Assembly: GCA_020629255.1 (NCBI GenBank)
Contig: JAHDDR010000010.1
Coordinates: forward strand, 1 to 43,066
DNA: 43,066 nucleotides
Reading direction: 5' to 3'
DNA from: Saprospiraceae bacterium
Lineage (GTDB): Bacteria > Bacteroidota > Bacteroidia > Chitinophagales > Saprospiraceae
A model generated the notes under the pieces. That model saw only the letters and a program-made list of their open reading frames with translations. It did not search any database and was not told the DNA's origin. A program made the position numbers and the translations under genes. Below, piece by piece: positions 8,184 to 17,940 of the stretch. Position 1 is the stretch's first letter; every line of letters begins with the position of its first letter.

Positions 8184-9227
8184 ATGAGATTGACAAAATT
8201 ACTATTTATCTGCTTCTTGGCTTTAAGTACTAGTCTTACAGCACAAGATATCCACTTTTCACAGTTTTACATGGCTCCCATGAACCTTAACCCGGCCATG
8301 ACAGGAGTAATGAACTGTAACATCCGTATTTCGGCAAATTATAGGAATCAATGGGCAAGTGTCCTGAGATCCAAAGCATATAATACATATGACATTGCCT
8401 ACGACCAACGTATACCTGTTGGAAGGTATGACTATGTAGGTGTAGGTGCAACGTTTTGGGGTGACCAAGCAGGTTCCCTGAACTTTGGTCAGTACCAAGG
8501 TAAATTATCTGCATCATTCAGTAAAAGAATGGCGGGTTATAGAGACCGTGCCCACTATATGGTATTCGGTATGGAAGCAGCCTTCGGACAAAGACGTCTG
8601 GATATAACCCGTGCCCAATGGGGAGAAGAACACGATGGAGAAGGTGGCTGGGGTGGTCCTACAGGAGGTGGAGAAGTTGGCTTAGATAGAAACAGCTTCC
8701 TTTATCCGGACATTTCTGCAGGTATCCTTTGGTTTTCCGTATTCAACGAAGATGCCAATATATTCTTAGGAGGTGCTTATCACCACTTGAATAAAGCGAA
8801 TATCACGTTTTATGACGGAACGACTGAAAACTTATATAGTAAATTTACAATCCATGCTGGTGGTGAATTTATGTTGACAAGCCGTTTAGGTTTGGTTCCC
8901 GGTTTCTTGCTTCGTTTGCAAGGACCATCTATGGAAATCATTCCAGGTACAACCGTGAAATTCATCTTGGGTAATGCAAGATACACCGATCAGTCCTTCC
9001 AAATTGGTCTTTGGACTCGTCTTTCCAATAAAGAAAGTGGCATCTTGAACGATGCATTGATATTAAGTACTCGTTTCGATTACGAAAACTTCACCTTTGG
9101 GTTCAGTTACGATTTGAATACATCATCATTACGTCCGGCGAGTAATTCGAATGGAGCATTCGAATTTGCAGTACAATACAAGATTTGTGGTCCTGAAAGA
9201 AGGAATGTGTACTGTCCTAATTTCTAA
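8184..9227 (+). CDS. PorP/SprF family type IX secretion membrane protein
   Basis: An outer-membrane beta-barrel of the PorP/SprF family (TIGR03519 type). Members act with the type IX secretion system and can anchor or help export partner proteins. A signal peptide ends at LTAQ (about residue 21). The family hallmark QDIHFSQFYMAPMNLNPAMTG and the following CNIRISANYRNQWASV are present. The rest alternates short aromatic strands typical of a barrel, ending in an aromatic-containing C-terminus. The 347-residue length is normal. SprF genes usually follow a large adhesin gene. Here none is directly upstream, so the partner is unclear. A strong rho-independent terminator follows immediately. Confidence 0.92.
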   Translation: MRLTKLLFICFLALSTSLTAQDIHFSQFYMAPMNLNPAMTGVMNCNIRISANYRNQWASVLRSKAYNTYDIAYDQRIPVGRYDYVGVGATFWGDQAGSLNFGQYQGKLSASFSKRMAGYRDRAHYMVFGMEAAFGQRRLDITRAQWGEEHDGEGGWGGPTGGGEVGLDRNSFLYPDISAGILWFSVFNEDANIFLGGAYHHLNKANITFYDGTTENLYSKFTIHAGGEFMLTSRLGLVPGFLLRLQGPSMEIIPGTTVKFILGNARYTDQSFQIGLWTRLSNKESGILNDALILSTRFDYENFTFGFSYDLNTSSLRPASNSNGAFEFAVQYKICGPERRNVYCPNF

Positions 9228-9253
9228 TAATAGAAATAATATTCATATATTTG

Positions 9254-9294
9254 AGCGGCTGATACGAATAGGTGTCAGCCGCTTTTATTTTTTT
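9254..9294 (+). terminator. Rho-independent terminator of porP
   Basis: The arms AGCGGCTGATA (9254-9264) and TGTCAGCCGCT (9273-9283) form an 11-bp stem with one G-U pair and an eight-base loop. A T-rich tail follows to 9294. It overlaps the GTG at 9272, which argues against that codon as the start of the methyltransferase gene. Confidence 0.9.
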
Positions 9295-9295
9295 A

Positions 9296-10528
9296 ATGAT
9301 TAGAGAGGAAGAACCAACACTTCATCGTATGATTCCCTACACGGATTTAAGAAGAAAATGGAGAACCTTACCCGCCAAAAGCGGAGATAGGGAAGCATAT
9401 ATTACGCATTATTTGCAGAGTAAGGGGACAGAATCTTCCAGGTATTTCATCAAACAAGCTTTCGAATACTTGGGAGAGATGGGAGTAGAACCCAAAGAAA
9501 TCAGGAAAATAAGACAAATTGCTTGGGATGTTCCTTTTGCCCCACCGGTAAGACCCTTGTTTAATTTTATTGATCTCTTCTGTGGTATTGGAGGATTCCG
9601 AATGGCATTCCAGACATTGGGCGGACGTTGTGTTTTTTCTTCAGACATCGATCTTTATGCCAAGAAGACCTACGAATTCAATTTTGGCGAAGTCCCTTTT
9701 GGTGATATATGCGATGTAGATGAAAAAAATGTTCCCAATCATGATATTCTTTTAGCTGGTTTTCCTTGCCAAGCTTTTTCTATTGCAGGTCGAAGAGCCG
9801 GTTTTGAGGATGTACGAGGCATTTTGTTTTTTGAAGTAGCCAGAATCATCAAAGAAAAGAAACCTAAAGCCGTTGTCCTTGAAAATGTAAAAGGACTCTT
9901 AAGCCATAATAAAGGAAAAACGATAGAAACCATTCTCAAAACCTTGAGGAACGAATTGGATTATTTCGTTCCCGAACCTCAGGTATTGAATGCCCGAAAT
10001 TTTGGATTGGCCCAAAATAGGGAAAGGGTTTTTATTGTCGGATTCCATAAAAGTACAGGGGTGAATGAGTTCGAATATCCAAACCCGTGGAAAGAAGAGG
10101 TTGTATTCAGCGATATTCGAGAAGAAATGGAAGTGTCCACTAAATATTATCTATCTACATCATACTTACAAAGTTTGAGGGAACACAAGGCTCGTCATGT
10201 AGACAAAGGTAACGGTTTCGGGTTCCAAATTATTCCTAATGATGGAGTAGCCAATGCTGTTGTTGTTGGAGGAATGGGAAGAGAACGAAATTTGATTGTC
10301 GATACCCGTTTAACAGATTTTACACCCAAAACCAATATTAAAGGAGAAGTGAATAGGGAAGGGATTCGCAAAATGACCCCTCGGGAATGGGCTCGGCTTC
10401 AAGGATTTCCAGATAAATTCCAAATAGCGGTTTCTGATGCACAAGCGTATAAACAACTGGGGAATTCTGTAGCAGTAAATGCAGTGAAAGCAGTAGGTAA
10501 GTCAGTTGTGGATCGCTTAGGACTTTAA
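9296..10528 (+). CDS. DNA (cytosine-5-)-methyltransferase, solitary
   Basis: Transfers a methyl group from S-adenosylmethionine to C5 of cytosine in DNA. All key motifs are present in order: I ([13 protein letters not shown]), IV with the catalytic Cys ([11 protein letters not shown]), VI (ENVKG), VIII ([11 protein letters not shown]), IX ([10 protein letters not shown]) and X ([12 protein letters not shown]). An N-terminal extension of about 85 residues precedes motif I. The target-recognition region between VIII and IX contains KGNGFGF, a stretch I associate with Dcm/EcoRII/SsoII-type enzymes (CCWGG or CCNGG), so that specificity is a guess. The ORF also opens at GTG 9272, but this lies in the porP terminator hairpin; ATG 9296 is preferred. 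No restriction endonuclease gene is adjacent. Confidence 0.93.
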   Translation: MIREEEPTLHRMIPYTDLRRKWRTLPAKSGDREAYITHYLQSKGTESSRYFIKQAFEYLGEMGVEPKEIRKIRQIAWDVPFAPPVRPLFNFIDLFCGIGGFRMAFQTLGGRCVFSSDIDLYAKKTYEFNFGEVPFGDICDVDEKNVPNHDILLAGFPCQAFSIAGRRAGFEDVRGILFFEVARIIKEKKPKAVVLENVKGLLSHNKGKTIETILKTLRNELDYFVPEPQVLNARNFGLAQNRERVFIVGFHKSTGVNEFEYPNPWKEEVVFSDIREEMEVSTKYYLSTSYLQSLREHKARHVDKGNGFGFQIIPNDGVANAVVVGGMGRERNLIVDTRLTDFTPKTNIKGEVNREGIRKMTPREWARLQGFPDKFQIAVSDAQAYKQLGNSVAVNAVKAVGKSVVDRLGL

Positions 10529-10560
10529 GAGGAATACAGAATAATATAAAAGAGAAAACA

Positions 10561-11673
10561 ATGAGCACATCTTTTCATGATCTCACCCTAAACCAGAAAA
10601 TCCAAGAAACAGAAGATACGGTATCTTTAGTCTTTGAGATGCCCGATCACCTTAAAGAAGAATTCGAATACCTTCCGGGGCAATATCTTACTCTTAAATT
10701 TTTGATTGATGGCGAAGAATCGAGGAGAGCATACTCTATGTCCAGCAGCCCTTTGGAAAATCACATTAAAGTATCTATAAAACGAGTATCCAACGGAAAA
10801 GTATCCAACTTTATACACGACAAAATACATGAAGGAGATACAATTTCTGTGATGCCCCCCCAAGGAAGGTTTTCACCAAAAATAAATCCGGAAAATAGAA
10901 AAACCTACTACCTTTTTGGTGCCGGAAGTGGAATCACCCCCTTAATGTCCATTGCAAAGACGCTATTGGAAGAAGAACCTCAGAGTTCTGTTTTCTTGTT
11001 ATATGGTAGTCGAAATGAAAAACAAATTATATTCAAGGAAGAATTGGATGGTTTAACCCAAAAATATAAAGGTCAATTCAAGGTGATGCATACCTTGAGC
11101 CAACCGACCCAAATCAAATCAGGAGGCATTTCTGGGATGTTTGGAAAAAAAAGAATCTTATGGTTGGGGGAAAAAGGGAGAATAGATAGAAGACTAACCG
11201 CAGAATTCTTAGAAAAAAATATCCCCCCATATCCCAATACAGAATATTTTATTTGTGGCCCTGGAAATATGATCCAAACCATAGAGGATGTTTTAGTGGC
11301 AAGAGGCGTGCAGAAAAAACAAATTCATTTCGAGCATTTTAATGCTGACTTGCCCGGCGATGCTAAAAAAAGGACATCTGTTCCTTCATCCAATGGAGGA
11401 GCAAAAGTTAAATTGACTTTAGAAGGTAGAAATCTCGAATTTGAGGTTCCTAAAGGAAAAACCATTATGGATGTCTTATTGGAGATGAAAGAAGAGCCTC
11501 CATATTCTTGCCTTACCGGTTCTTGCTCTACATGCATGGCGAAATTAGTATCCGGGAAAGTGGAAATGGATGTTTGTTATGCCTTAGATGAGGATGAAAT
11601 CCAAGATGGATTTATTTTAACTTGCCAAGCACGCCCCACGACATCAGAAGTAGAAATTAACTTTGATGTGTAG
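10561..11673 (+). CDS. PaaE-like ferredoxin-NADP reductase with C-terminal 2Fe-2S domain
   Basis: An electron-transfer flavoprotein that passes electrons from NAD(P)H through FAD to a plant-type [2Fe-2S] cluster. An FAD-binding barrel (about 1-105) carries [10 protein letters not shown] nucleotide-binding domain (about 108-240) has [11 protein letters not shown] and later FICGPGNMI. The ferredoxin domain (about 285-370) has the Cys317-x4-Cys322-x2-Cys325 and Cys355 ligand set. This layout matches the reductase of phenylacetyl-CoA epoxidase (PaaE) and related oxygenase reductases. No paaABCD genes are in the window, so the partner oxygenase or desaturase is unknown. The gene follows the methyltransferase by 32 bases and is probably co-transcribed. 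Confidence 0.88.
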   Translation: MSTSFHDLTLNQKIQETEDTVSLVFEMPDHLKEEFEYLPGQYLTLKFLIDGEESRRAYSMSSSPLENHIKVSIKRVSNGKVSNFIHDKIHEGDTISVMPPQGRFSPKINPENRKTYYLFGAGSGITPLMSIAKTLLEEEPQSSVFLLYGSRNEKQIIFKEELDGLTQKYKGQFKVMHTLSQPTQIKSGGISGMFGKKRILWLGEKGRIDRRLTAEFLEKNIPPYPNTEYFICGPGNMIQTIEDVLVARGVQKKQIHFEHFNADLPGDAKKRTSVPSSNGGAKVKLTLEGRNLEFEVPKGKTIMDVLLEMKEEPPYSCLTGSCSTCMAKLVSGKVEMDVCYALDEDEIQDGFILTCQARPTTSEVEINFDV

Positions 11674-11708
11674 GAAATAGATTGTTTTTTCTAGTAGGAA
11701 TCGGAAAT

Positions 11709-11744
11709 AAAAAAGGCTTGTTGCGAAAGCAACAAGCCTTTTTT
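11709..11744. terminator. Bidirectional rho-independent terminator
   Basis: Perfect 16-bp arms, AAAAAAGGCTTGTTGC and its complement, enclose a GAAA tetraloop. The A and T runs at the two ends let it work in both directions. It separates the convergent ferredoxin reductase (+) and the 1623-residue T9SS protein (-). Confidence 0.95.
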
Positions 11745-11763
11745 ATTGAAGAACAATTCAGGA

Positions 11764-14700
11764 TTAATTCGCCTTCATTATCCGTTCTGTATGAATAGAC
11801 CCTTCAATATTCAATCTGATGAAATATACACCTGACGGAAGTTCACTCATGTTAATTTTAACCCGTTCTTCCAAAGAATTCGAATAGAAGGATTGGTGCA
11901 GAGTTTGCCCTACCATATTTACCAGAGTCAATTCAAAATTAACAGACTTGTTGAACATAACATCCAAATAGGCGATATCTCTAGTCGGATTCGGTGAAAG
12001 CGTTAAGCTATTGATAGAAGAAATATTTTCTACTCCAACAGGTGGAGGTGGACCTACATTTACTGTTGTAGATCCTACTTCTTCACATCCATTGGCATCC
12101 GTTACTGTAACGGTATAGGTTCCGGGGGCTAAATTAATAATAGCACTACCCGTTTCCCCATTGCTCCATTCGAATGAAATGGGGACAGATCCAGCAGAAG
12201 TGGTGGCAGCAGCCGTACCATCTTCCATACCTTCTTCCGTTTCATCTGTAGAGGAAAGAGAAAGACCCAAGCTCGATGGACAAATCGCATTGATGGAAAT
12301 GGTTAATATTTCGGCACAGCCATTAGCGTCGGTGATGGTAACCGTATAAACATCGGCAGATAATCCAGACTCGACAGCTGTCATTCCTCCAGAAGACCAT
12401 TCATAAGAATAAGGTGCAGCACCTGTGGAGGGGAAGACCGTAATTTCACCATCTGCAGCTCCTTCAACAGATTCGTTGGAGGTTTCATAGGTGGCTCCTA
12501 AATTAACAGGGCAGATAGAAGTAACCACAATAGTACTGACTTCCACACAACCCGTAGCATCTGTAACGGTAACCGTATATACGTCGGCATTTAATCCGGA
12601 AATCATACTGGTAGTAGAATTGGATGCCAAGTCTTCCGCCCCATTACTCCATTGGTAATCGTAAGGAGCGTTGGGCGAGTCGGCGGTAACGGTTGCGGAA
12701 CCGTCGCCTGTAACTGTGTTTTGCGTTTCAGGAACATAATTGGTATCTCCAATGATACTGGCAACACATGTGGCATCAACAATAATAACAGCGATATCTT
12801 CACAGCCAATGGCATCCATAACTGTAACGGTGTAGGTTCCGGCATTCAAATCGGTAATCGTACTTGTTGTGGCTCCATTACTCCAAGTATAAATATATGG
12901 AGAATTTCCAGTAGTAGGGGTTACGGAAGCTTCCCCGTCGGCGGTGTTGTTTTCTTGGGATTCATTGACTGAATCAGTCATTAGATTGAATCCTTGTGCA
13001 CAAGCATCCATAATGGAAACATCATCAATACCAGCTCCTTCAAAGTCAGAAACGGAACCATCGGAATCAAAGACAAATCTCAATAGGACGCCATTAATCC
13101 CGGCTGCTCCGTCTAAAGCGTGAGACGCAGTCATCCAACCTCCTGAATTACCATCAAAAGTTTCATCTCCGGCATTATTATACCAATTTGGATCGGCACC
13201 AGTACCTAATTTTGTCCAAGTAGAACCGGCATCCAAAGATATTTCTACCCATAGGCCATCCCATCCGCCTTCAGAATCTGTGATATATGCAAATTCCAAA
13301 ATAGGATCAATACCTAAGGAAGAGAAATCCAAGCAAGAGGATGTCAAGTATGTTAATGTATTGTCTTCGTAAAAACCCGATAGATTCGTTACAAAAGCAT
13401 TGGTTCCGCTATTTGCTGAATTAATGGATACTCCAGTTGGAGCGCCTAACTCCCAAACGGTTGTTGCCGAGGCAGAGGCATTTCCAACCATGAAAATGCC
13501 AGTTCCTGATTCAAAGTCTTCGATATAAGGTAGAGACGTTACTGAAGGAAGATTTTCTATCACAATAGTTGTGGTATCATTAGAATTGTCTGAATCAATA
13601 GGTAATTCTGTCCAAGCTTGGATGGTGTAAAAACCAGGAGCAGAAAAATCATAAGGAGTAGCGAAAGTATAGGTTTCGCTTTGTCCAGAAATTAGGTTGG
13701 AACTAAAAAATCCATCCGGCGAAACGGGCTGTACCACTCCGTTGACTGAGTAAGAAGTGAAAAATCCTCCTTGTGATTGGAAACCTAGATTACTAACTTC
13801 TATTGTGATTTGCTCTGTACCCATTCCACAAGCAGAAGTGGGAGCAATAATTGCTGTTACAGCTAGGTCATTTTCTGGTCGTTCTTTCATGCAAATGTCA
13901 TCCAAAAGGATGTCATTTTCATAATCATTATTGGCAGTGGAAGTAAAAGTAAATCTGAATTGAATGAGGTTGCCAATAATGCTGGCTAATTGATTTACAT
14001 CTGCTATATATTCTGTCCAATCCGGAAAATCTCCTTGTATGGTTTCTACAAGAATCCAATTCGATCCATCCCAAAGTTCTACAGTTAATGTATTGTTATC
14101 TCCGGGAGTATCTTCATTATTGGAATAAACCCAATAAGAGAGGAATGGGGCATTGAGGGAAGAAATATCATAAAAAGGAGTATATAGTTCAATACTTTCA
14201 CCTCCATTTACATCACTTCCATCAGCAAAAATATATTCTGTTCCACCGCCAGGAGTATGATCGCCTGCATTAAGAGCACCCCAGTCAGCTGTTCCGACCT
14301 CCCAGTCCGCTGGTCCTTGCGTTGTCCAACACAGAGGGATGTCTGGTCCGGGAAAAGTTTCACAAGAAGGATAAGAAGTTACGGCTACACAAGCAGTACT
14401 CAAAGTTAAGGGTCCAACCCAAATGGATACATCTGTATCATCCATACCACAATCTGCACGGACATACACATCATAAGTAGTACTAGGTGATAAACTGGTA
14501 ATGGTATAAGGATTCGAATTCACATTGTCAAAAGTAGGTGTTCCGGTAGGAGGTGTTCCGGTAGGTACAACTTCGATGTCCCAAGAACCTCCTGGCCCTG
14601 GATCGTTCCACGTAACGGTTGCGTCGGTGGCAGTTGTTCCTACCAAGGCTAGGGAAGAAAGATCCGGACAACTTGGTGGGATACGTACAATAAAGTCATC

Positions 14701-16635
14701 CACAAAAATATCATTGTCTTCAGGATCATCAAAGGTTCCTTCTGTTCCCCAAAAAGCAAATTGGACGGTATTTCCAGTATAAGGAGCTAAGGAGTGTATA
14801 ATAACTTCTCCTGTATTACTGATATTGTCAGCACTAGTCCATATTTGTAATGGAGCCCAAGTAGCACCAAAATCGGTACTAATGAGGAAATGTACTTCAT
14901 CATCAGAACCTAAATTCGATGCTGCGGTATTAGCAAAATCAGTCAAAGCAAAATCAAATTCTACTTGATAAGGTCCTCCACTGGAAAGATCGATGAGAGG
15001 AGAAATCAACCAGTCATTTTTGCCTAAAGCCCAGATATTCATTTTTGCCGAATTATCTCCAGGAACATTCGCGAAGTCATCCGATGTCCAAGCAGAAGCA
15101 CCTAAATTGATAGGACCAGTTGTTGGATCACCATCATCTGCTTCTTCCCAACAATTGGGGGGGATAGCAAAATCCATATCTGTAAAATCTTCAATATAGA
15201 GAGGGGTGAAAACAGCACAAGGAGTCGTGATACTTACAGATTGCCAAAGCGAAATATCTGTAGTATTGTCCATGCCACAATCGGCTCTTACATATATGGT
15301 GTAGCCTGTGATGGCTGAAAGCCCTGTGATGGAGAAAGGGTTGTTGGTGACATCATCATAAGTAGGGATTCCTGTAGGAGAGGAACCGGCAGGCACGACT
15401 TCGATATCCCATGTGGTTTCAGAGCCATTGGCTGTCCAAGAAATATCGGCAGATGTAGCAGAAATGTTGGTTGCCATAACATTAGAAACAGAAGAACATG
15501 CTGGTGGAGGGATGACATTTAAGGTATAATCTTCAAAGGAAGCCCAAGCACCCGTATAACATGGGTCGGATGGAGATGTATTTCCTAATCCTCCATCAGA
15601 TCCGCCAATTCTAATTCTATGTTGTCCCAAGGGGGCAGAAATAGGAACATTAATGGAACCCATTAGTGTTGTAGGATTATCGTTGGTAGATTCTCCAAGG
15701 TAGTATTCTTCTCCTGGATCAGTAAAATCCAGATTGTTGTTCCAATCCACCCATGCCCAAACAAAGTAGGTGAAGCCGGTACTTAATTCAACAGAAATAT
15801 TAAATGGCTCTCCTTGAGGAGCATCGGTAACCAAAGAAGAGTAATCGCCATAAAAACCTGGTTCAGGTCCTGTTGGGTTGTTGATAGTGCCCATTGTTAC
15901 GTTTGTGATTCCATCTCCGTCTTGATTGGTTGGAGCTGGAGTACAATAGCTAGTGAAAAAGGAAATGGGGCCAGACCATCCAGAAGTGCCATCGGCTCCA
16001 CAATCTATTTGAACATAGGCATCATAGTCGGTTGAGGGAGTAAGCCCAGATATTGAAATGGGATTCGTTCCAGATACCATTGTTCCAGTACCTAATGTAA
16101 ACCCACTGGAGCCATATTCTAGTGTATATGTTCCCAAAGGAGTGTTGTTATCTGAAAATCCTATTTCTGCATCGGTAGTGGTTAAACTATTTATGACTAG
16201 GTTGTCGGCATTGATACATGCAGGGCAGACTACTGTACCTGACCAAGAATTACCGTTGGTAGGAGGGTTTGCACCATCATCACCACCACAACCCACACAA
16301 GCGACTGAACCATCAGAAAATAACGAATTGCCACTTGCATCTTGGATTTCCCAATATTGCTCGGTTGGATAAGGAGTACCACCTTCGGAGTATGTAATGG
16401 TTAGAACATCTCCAGGTAATACAGAGATGGGAACGACCCATTCATCACCGGCAGGGTCGCCATCGCCAAAATCAAAAACATAGTCTGTGCTATTACCATT
16501 TATATCTACAGTAATAAAAGAACCGTTCCATCCGTCACCCCAAGAATCTTGCATGGTGAGGATGTAATTACATTGGGCATTTATGCTTGATGCAAAAAAT
16601 AAAAAGAAAAAAGCTAGAGGTAAAATATTTTTCAT
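11764..16635 (-). CDS. Giant T9SS-secreted multidomain protein (FN3, GEVED, SprB-type repeats, type A sorting domain)
   Basis: A 1623-residue cell-surface or secreted protein exported by the type IX system. Approximate order: signal peptide 1-20; a DSWGDGWNGS-type beta domain (21-125); fibronectin III-like domain (145-228); GEVED domain (232-378, with WVDWNNNLDFTDPGEEY); FN3 (380-470); MAM/jelly-roll-like domain (475-655); FN3 (656-748); second jelly-roll (750-912); CARDB-like domain (917-1035); third jelly-roll (1040-1200); four SprB-type repeats (about 1210-1525, each with a YxWSNG-like start and YTVTVxDxxGC end); and a type A C-terminal sorting domain (about 1540-1623, LSPNPTRD to the Lys-rich end). 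It is likely an adhesin or matrix protein. No catalytic motif is seen. The three FN3 units carry near-identical IEVVP and DVYVRADCGMD segments, suggesting internal duplication. Confidence 0.92.
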   Translation of the reverse strand: MKNILPLAFFFLFFASSINAQCNYILTMQDSWGDGWNGSFITVDINGNSTDYVFDFGDGDPAGDEWVVPISVLPGDVLTITYSEGGTPYPTEQYWEIQDASGNSLFSDGSVACVGCGGDDGANPPTNGNSWSGTVVCPACINADNLVINSLTTTDAEIGFSDNNTPLGTYTLEYGSSGFTLGTGTMVSGTNPISISGLTPSTDYDAYVQIDCGADGTSGWSGPISFFTSYCTPAPTNQDGDGITNVTMGTINNPTGPEPGFYGDYSSLVTDAPQGEPFNISVELSTGFTYFVWAWVDWNNNLDFTDPGEEYYLGESTNDNPTTLMGSINVPISAPLGQHRIRIGGSDGGLGNTSPSDPCYTGAWASFEDYTLNVIPPPACSSVSNVMATNISATSADISWTANGSETTWDIEVVPAGSSPTGIPTYDDVTNNPFSITGLSAITGYTIYVRADCGMDNTTDISLWQSVSITTPCAVFTPLYIEDFTDMDFAIPPNCWEEADDGDPTTGPINLGASAWTSDDFANVPGDNSAKMNIWALGKNDWLISPLIDLSSGGPYQVEFDFALTDFANTAASNLGSDDEVHFLISTDFGATWAPLQIWTSADNISNTGEVIIHSLAPYTGNTVQFAFWGTEGTFDDPEDNDIFVDDFIVRIPPSCPDLSSLALVGTTATDATVTWNDPGPGGSWDIEVVPTGTPPTGTPTFDNVNSNPYTITSLSPSTTYDVYVRADCGMDDTDVSIWVGPLTLSTACVAVTSYPSCETFPGPDIPLCWTTQGPADWEVGTADWGALNAGDHTPGGGTEYIFADGSDVNGGESIELYTPFYDISSLNAPFLSYWVYSNNEDTPGDNNTLTVELWDGSNWILVETIQGDFPDWTEYIADVNQLASIIGNLIQFRFTFTSTANNDYENDILLDDICMKERPENDLAVTAIIAPTSACGMGTEQITIEVSNLGFQSQGGFFTSYSVNGVVQPVSPDGFFSSNLISGQSETYTFATPYDFSAPGFYTIQAWTELPIDSDNSNDTTTIVIENLPSVTSLPYIEDFESGTGIFMVGNASASATTVWELGAPTGVSINSANSGTNAFVTNLSGFYEDNTLTYLTSSCLDFSSLGIDPILEFAYITDSEGGWDGLWVEISLDAGSTWTKLGTGADPNWYNNAGDETFDGNSGGWMTASHALDGAAGINGVLLRFVFDSDGSVSDFEGAGIDDVSIMDACAQGFNLMTDSVNESQENNTADGEASVTPTTGNSPYIYTWSNGATTSTITDLNAGTYTVTVMDAIGCEDIAVIIVDATCVASIIGDTNYVPETQNTVTGDGSATVTADSPNAPYDYQWSNGAEDLASNSTTSMISGLNADVYTVTVTDATGCVEVSTIVVTSICPVNLGATYETSNESVEGAADGEITVFPSTGAAPYSYEWSSGGMTAVESGLSADVYTVTITDANGCAEILTISINAICPSSLGLSLSSTDETEEGMEDGTAAATTSAGSVPISFEWSNGETGSAIINLAPGTYTVTVTDANGCEEVGSTTVNVGPPPPVGVENISSINSLTLSPNPTRDIAYLDVMFNKSVNFELTLVNMVGQTLHQSFYSNSLEERVKINMSELPSGVYFIRLNIEGSIHTERIMKAN

Positions 16636-16911
16636 ATCCTTTCAGATTTGATAGGTTACATTGGAGTTGACTATAGAGCATTTTCTCCAATCTACATGAT
16701 AATAGGAATTGTTCAATTCTGAGGCTCAACCAAAGATAATTATTCCAATGATAAATCATGAGGATATAGTTATAATTTGTAGAATATGTCCATTTTGTAT
16801 CATGAAATGGAATGTAATTGCAATGGGGCTCAACCATTTTTGATTCTCTGTGTTAAGGTAGCGTCAACGATTGTCAAATCATTATAATGATGAAGCAGGT
16901 AATGTTGAAAG
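16636..16911. other. Divergent intergenic region
   Basis: This 276-base gap lies between the 1623-residue protein gene (-) and the MerR gene (+). It contains a minus-strand TATCTTTG element (16731-16738), two copies of GGCTCAACCA (16723-16732 and 16827-16836) 104 bases apart, and a weak hairpin (16789-16811). The 89-codon minus-strand ORF starting at 16837 runs into the T9SS gene in another frame and is not supported. Confidence 0.4.
16731..16738 (-). promoter_or_regulatory. -7 element (TATCTTTG) for the 1623-residue T9SS protein
   Basis: The minus strand reads TATCTTTG, matching TAnnTTTG, about 95 bases upstream of the start. No clear -33 box is seen. Confidence 0.35.
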
Positions 16912-17811
16912 TTGACTAAAAATTGGGTTTTGGCAGTATATTCAATTAAAGATTTAGAAAATATTTCAGGAATTAAGGCTCATACGATCCGTATGTGGGA
17001 ACAACGGTATTCCTTGCTGGAACCTAAACGGACCGATACGAATATCCGATACTATCTGGACGACGATTTACGGCACCTCCTCAATGTGGTCTTTTTAAAA
17101 AACAACGGTATGAAAATATCGCATATTGCTTCTTTAGGAGCCGATGGGATCACAAAAAAAGTGAAGGAACTTTCTATAGATGAATTAGCACAAGAAACTC
17201 GAATCGAAGGTCTGACTATTGCTATGATGGAAATGGACGAATTTAAATTTGATCAAATTATATCATTGAATATTCGAGAACATGGATTTGAGCAGACTAT
17301 GCTGCAGATTATCCATCCATTTCTGGACAAATTGGGGGCTTTATGGCTGACGGGCTCTATACATCCTGTACAAGAAAGTTTTATCAGTAATTTGATTCGC
17401 CAAAAATTAGTGGTAGCGATAGATTCGTTGTCGGTGGTGTCTGGTACAAGCAGCAAAAAGTTTATGCTTTATCTGCCAGAAGGCGAAATGCAAGAATTGA
17501 GCGTGTTATTTATGCATTACTTACTTAAAGCTAGGAATTTTAGAGTGGTGTACCTCGGGCAAGAAATCAGTATAGAAGATGTAACGATGGCTTATGAAAT
17601 ACATCGCCCAGATTATGTTTTCACCATTTTAACAGAGTCACCTAAAAAGGATACCGTAGAAGGATATGTTTATAAGGTCACACAGCTTATGCGAGATACC
17701 CATTTTCTGTTTACCGGATATCAAATTGTCTCTAATATTATTGAAATGCCCTCAAATGGAGAAATAGTTACAGGATTGAACGATACATTGAAATTCATCT
17801 CTTCTCTCTAA
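16912..17811 (+). CDS. MerR-family regulator with degenerate cobalamin-binding domain
   Basis: A DNA-binding regulator of the CarA/CarH/LitR type. The N-terminal MerR helix-turn-helix is clear (VYSIKDLENISGIKAHTIRMWEQRY, about residues 9-33, then wing NIRYYLDDDL). A four-helix region (about 80-185) and a Rossmann-like B12-binding fold (about 185-299) follow. The cobalamin signatures are eroded: CarH-type W-x9-EH reads W-x9-ES, and the ExxHxxG-type loop (GEMQELSVLF) lacks His. The protein may therefore not bind B12. No ATG is available: TTG 16912 or TTG 16930 is the start, and the latter gives MAVYSIKDLE, the usual N-terminus. An ECF sigma gene follows across a repeat-rich control region that this protein probably binds. 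Confidence 0.88.
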   Translation: MTKNWVLAVYSIKDLENISGIKAHTIRMWEQRYSLLEPKRTDTNIRYYLDDDLRHLLNVVFLKNNGMKISHIASLGADGITKKVKELSIDELAQETRIEGLTIAMMEMDEFKFDQIISLNIREHGFEQTMLQIIHPFLDKLGALWLTGSIHPVQESFISNLIRQKLVVAIDSLSVVSGTSSKKFMLYLPEGEMQELSVLFMHYLLKARNFRVVYLGQEISIEDVTMAYEIHRPDYVFTILTESPKKDTVEGYVYKVTQLMRDTHFLFTGYQIVSNIIEMPSNGEIVTGLNDTLKFISSL

Positions 17812-17850
17812 GAATCCACTACAGTATATTGTTTTTTCAATAATTAATGA

Positions 17851-17881
17851 AAATTAAACAAAATAATATTTTGTTTAATTT
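17851..17881. promoter_or_regulatory. 14-bp perfect inverted repeat, probable operator
   Basis: Arms AAATTAAACAAAAT (17851-17864) and ATTTTGTTTAATTT (17868-17881) are exact reverse complements separated by three bases. The arm core TTGTTTAA recurs downstream in the same gap. This suggests a dimeric regulator site, most simply for the adjacent MerR protein. Confidence 0.55.
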
Positions 17882-17940
17882 ATTGATTATTAACATTTTA
17901 TGTTTGTATTTATGATTTCATACTTTTTATTTTGTGTTAT

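Noticed and set aside
9272-9295. GTG start for the methyltransferase
   Set aside because: The codon lies inside the porP terminator stem. ATG 9296 gives a normal start just after the T tract.
16568-16837. An 89-codon minus-strand ORF over the start of the 1623-residue gene
   Set aside because: It overlaps the T9SS gene start in another frame. Its product looks like translated intergenic and signal-peptide sequence with no motif.
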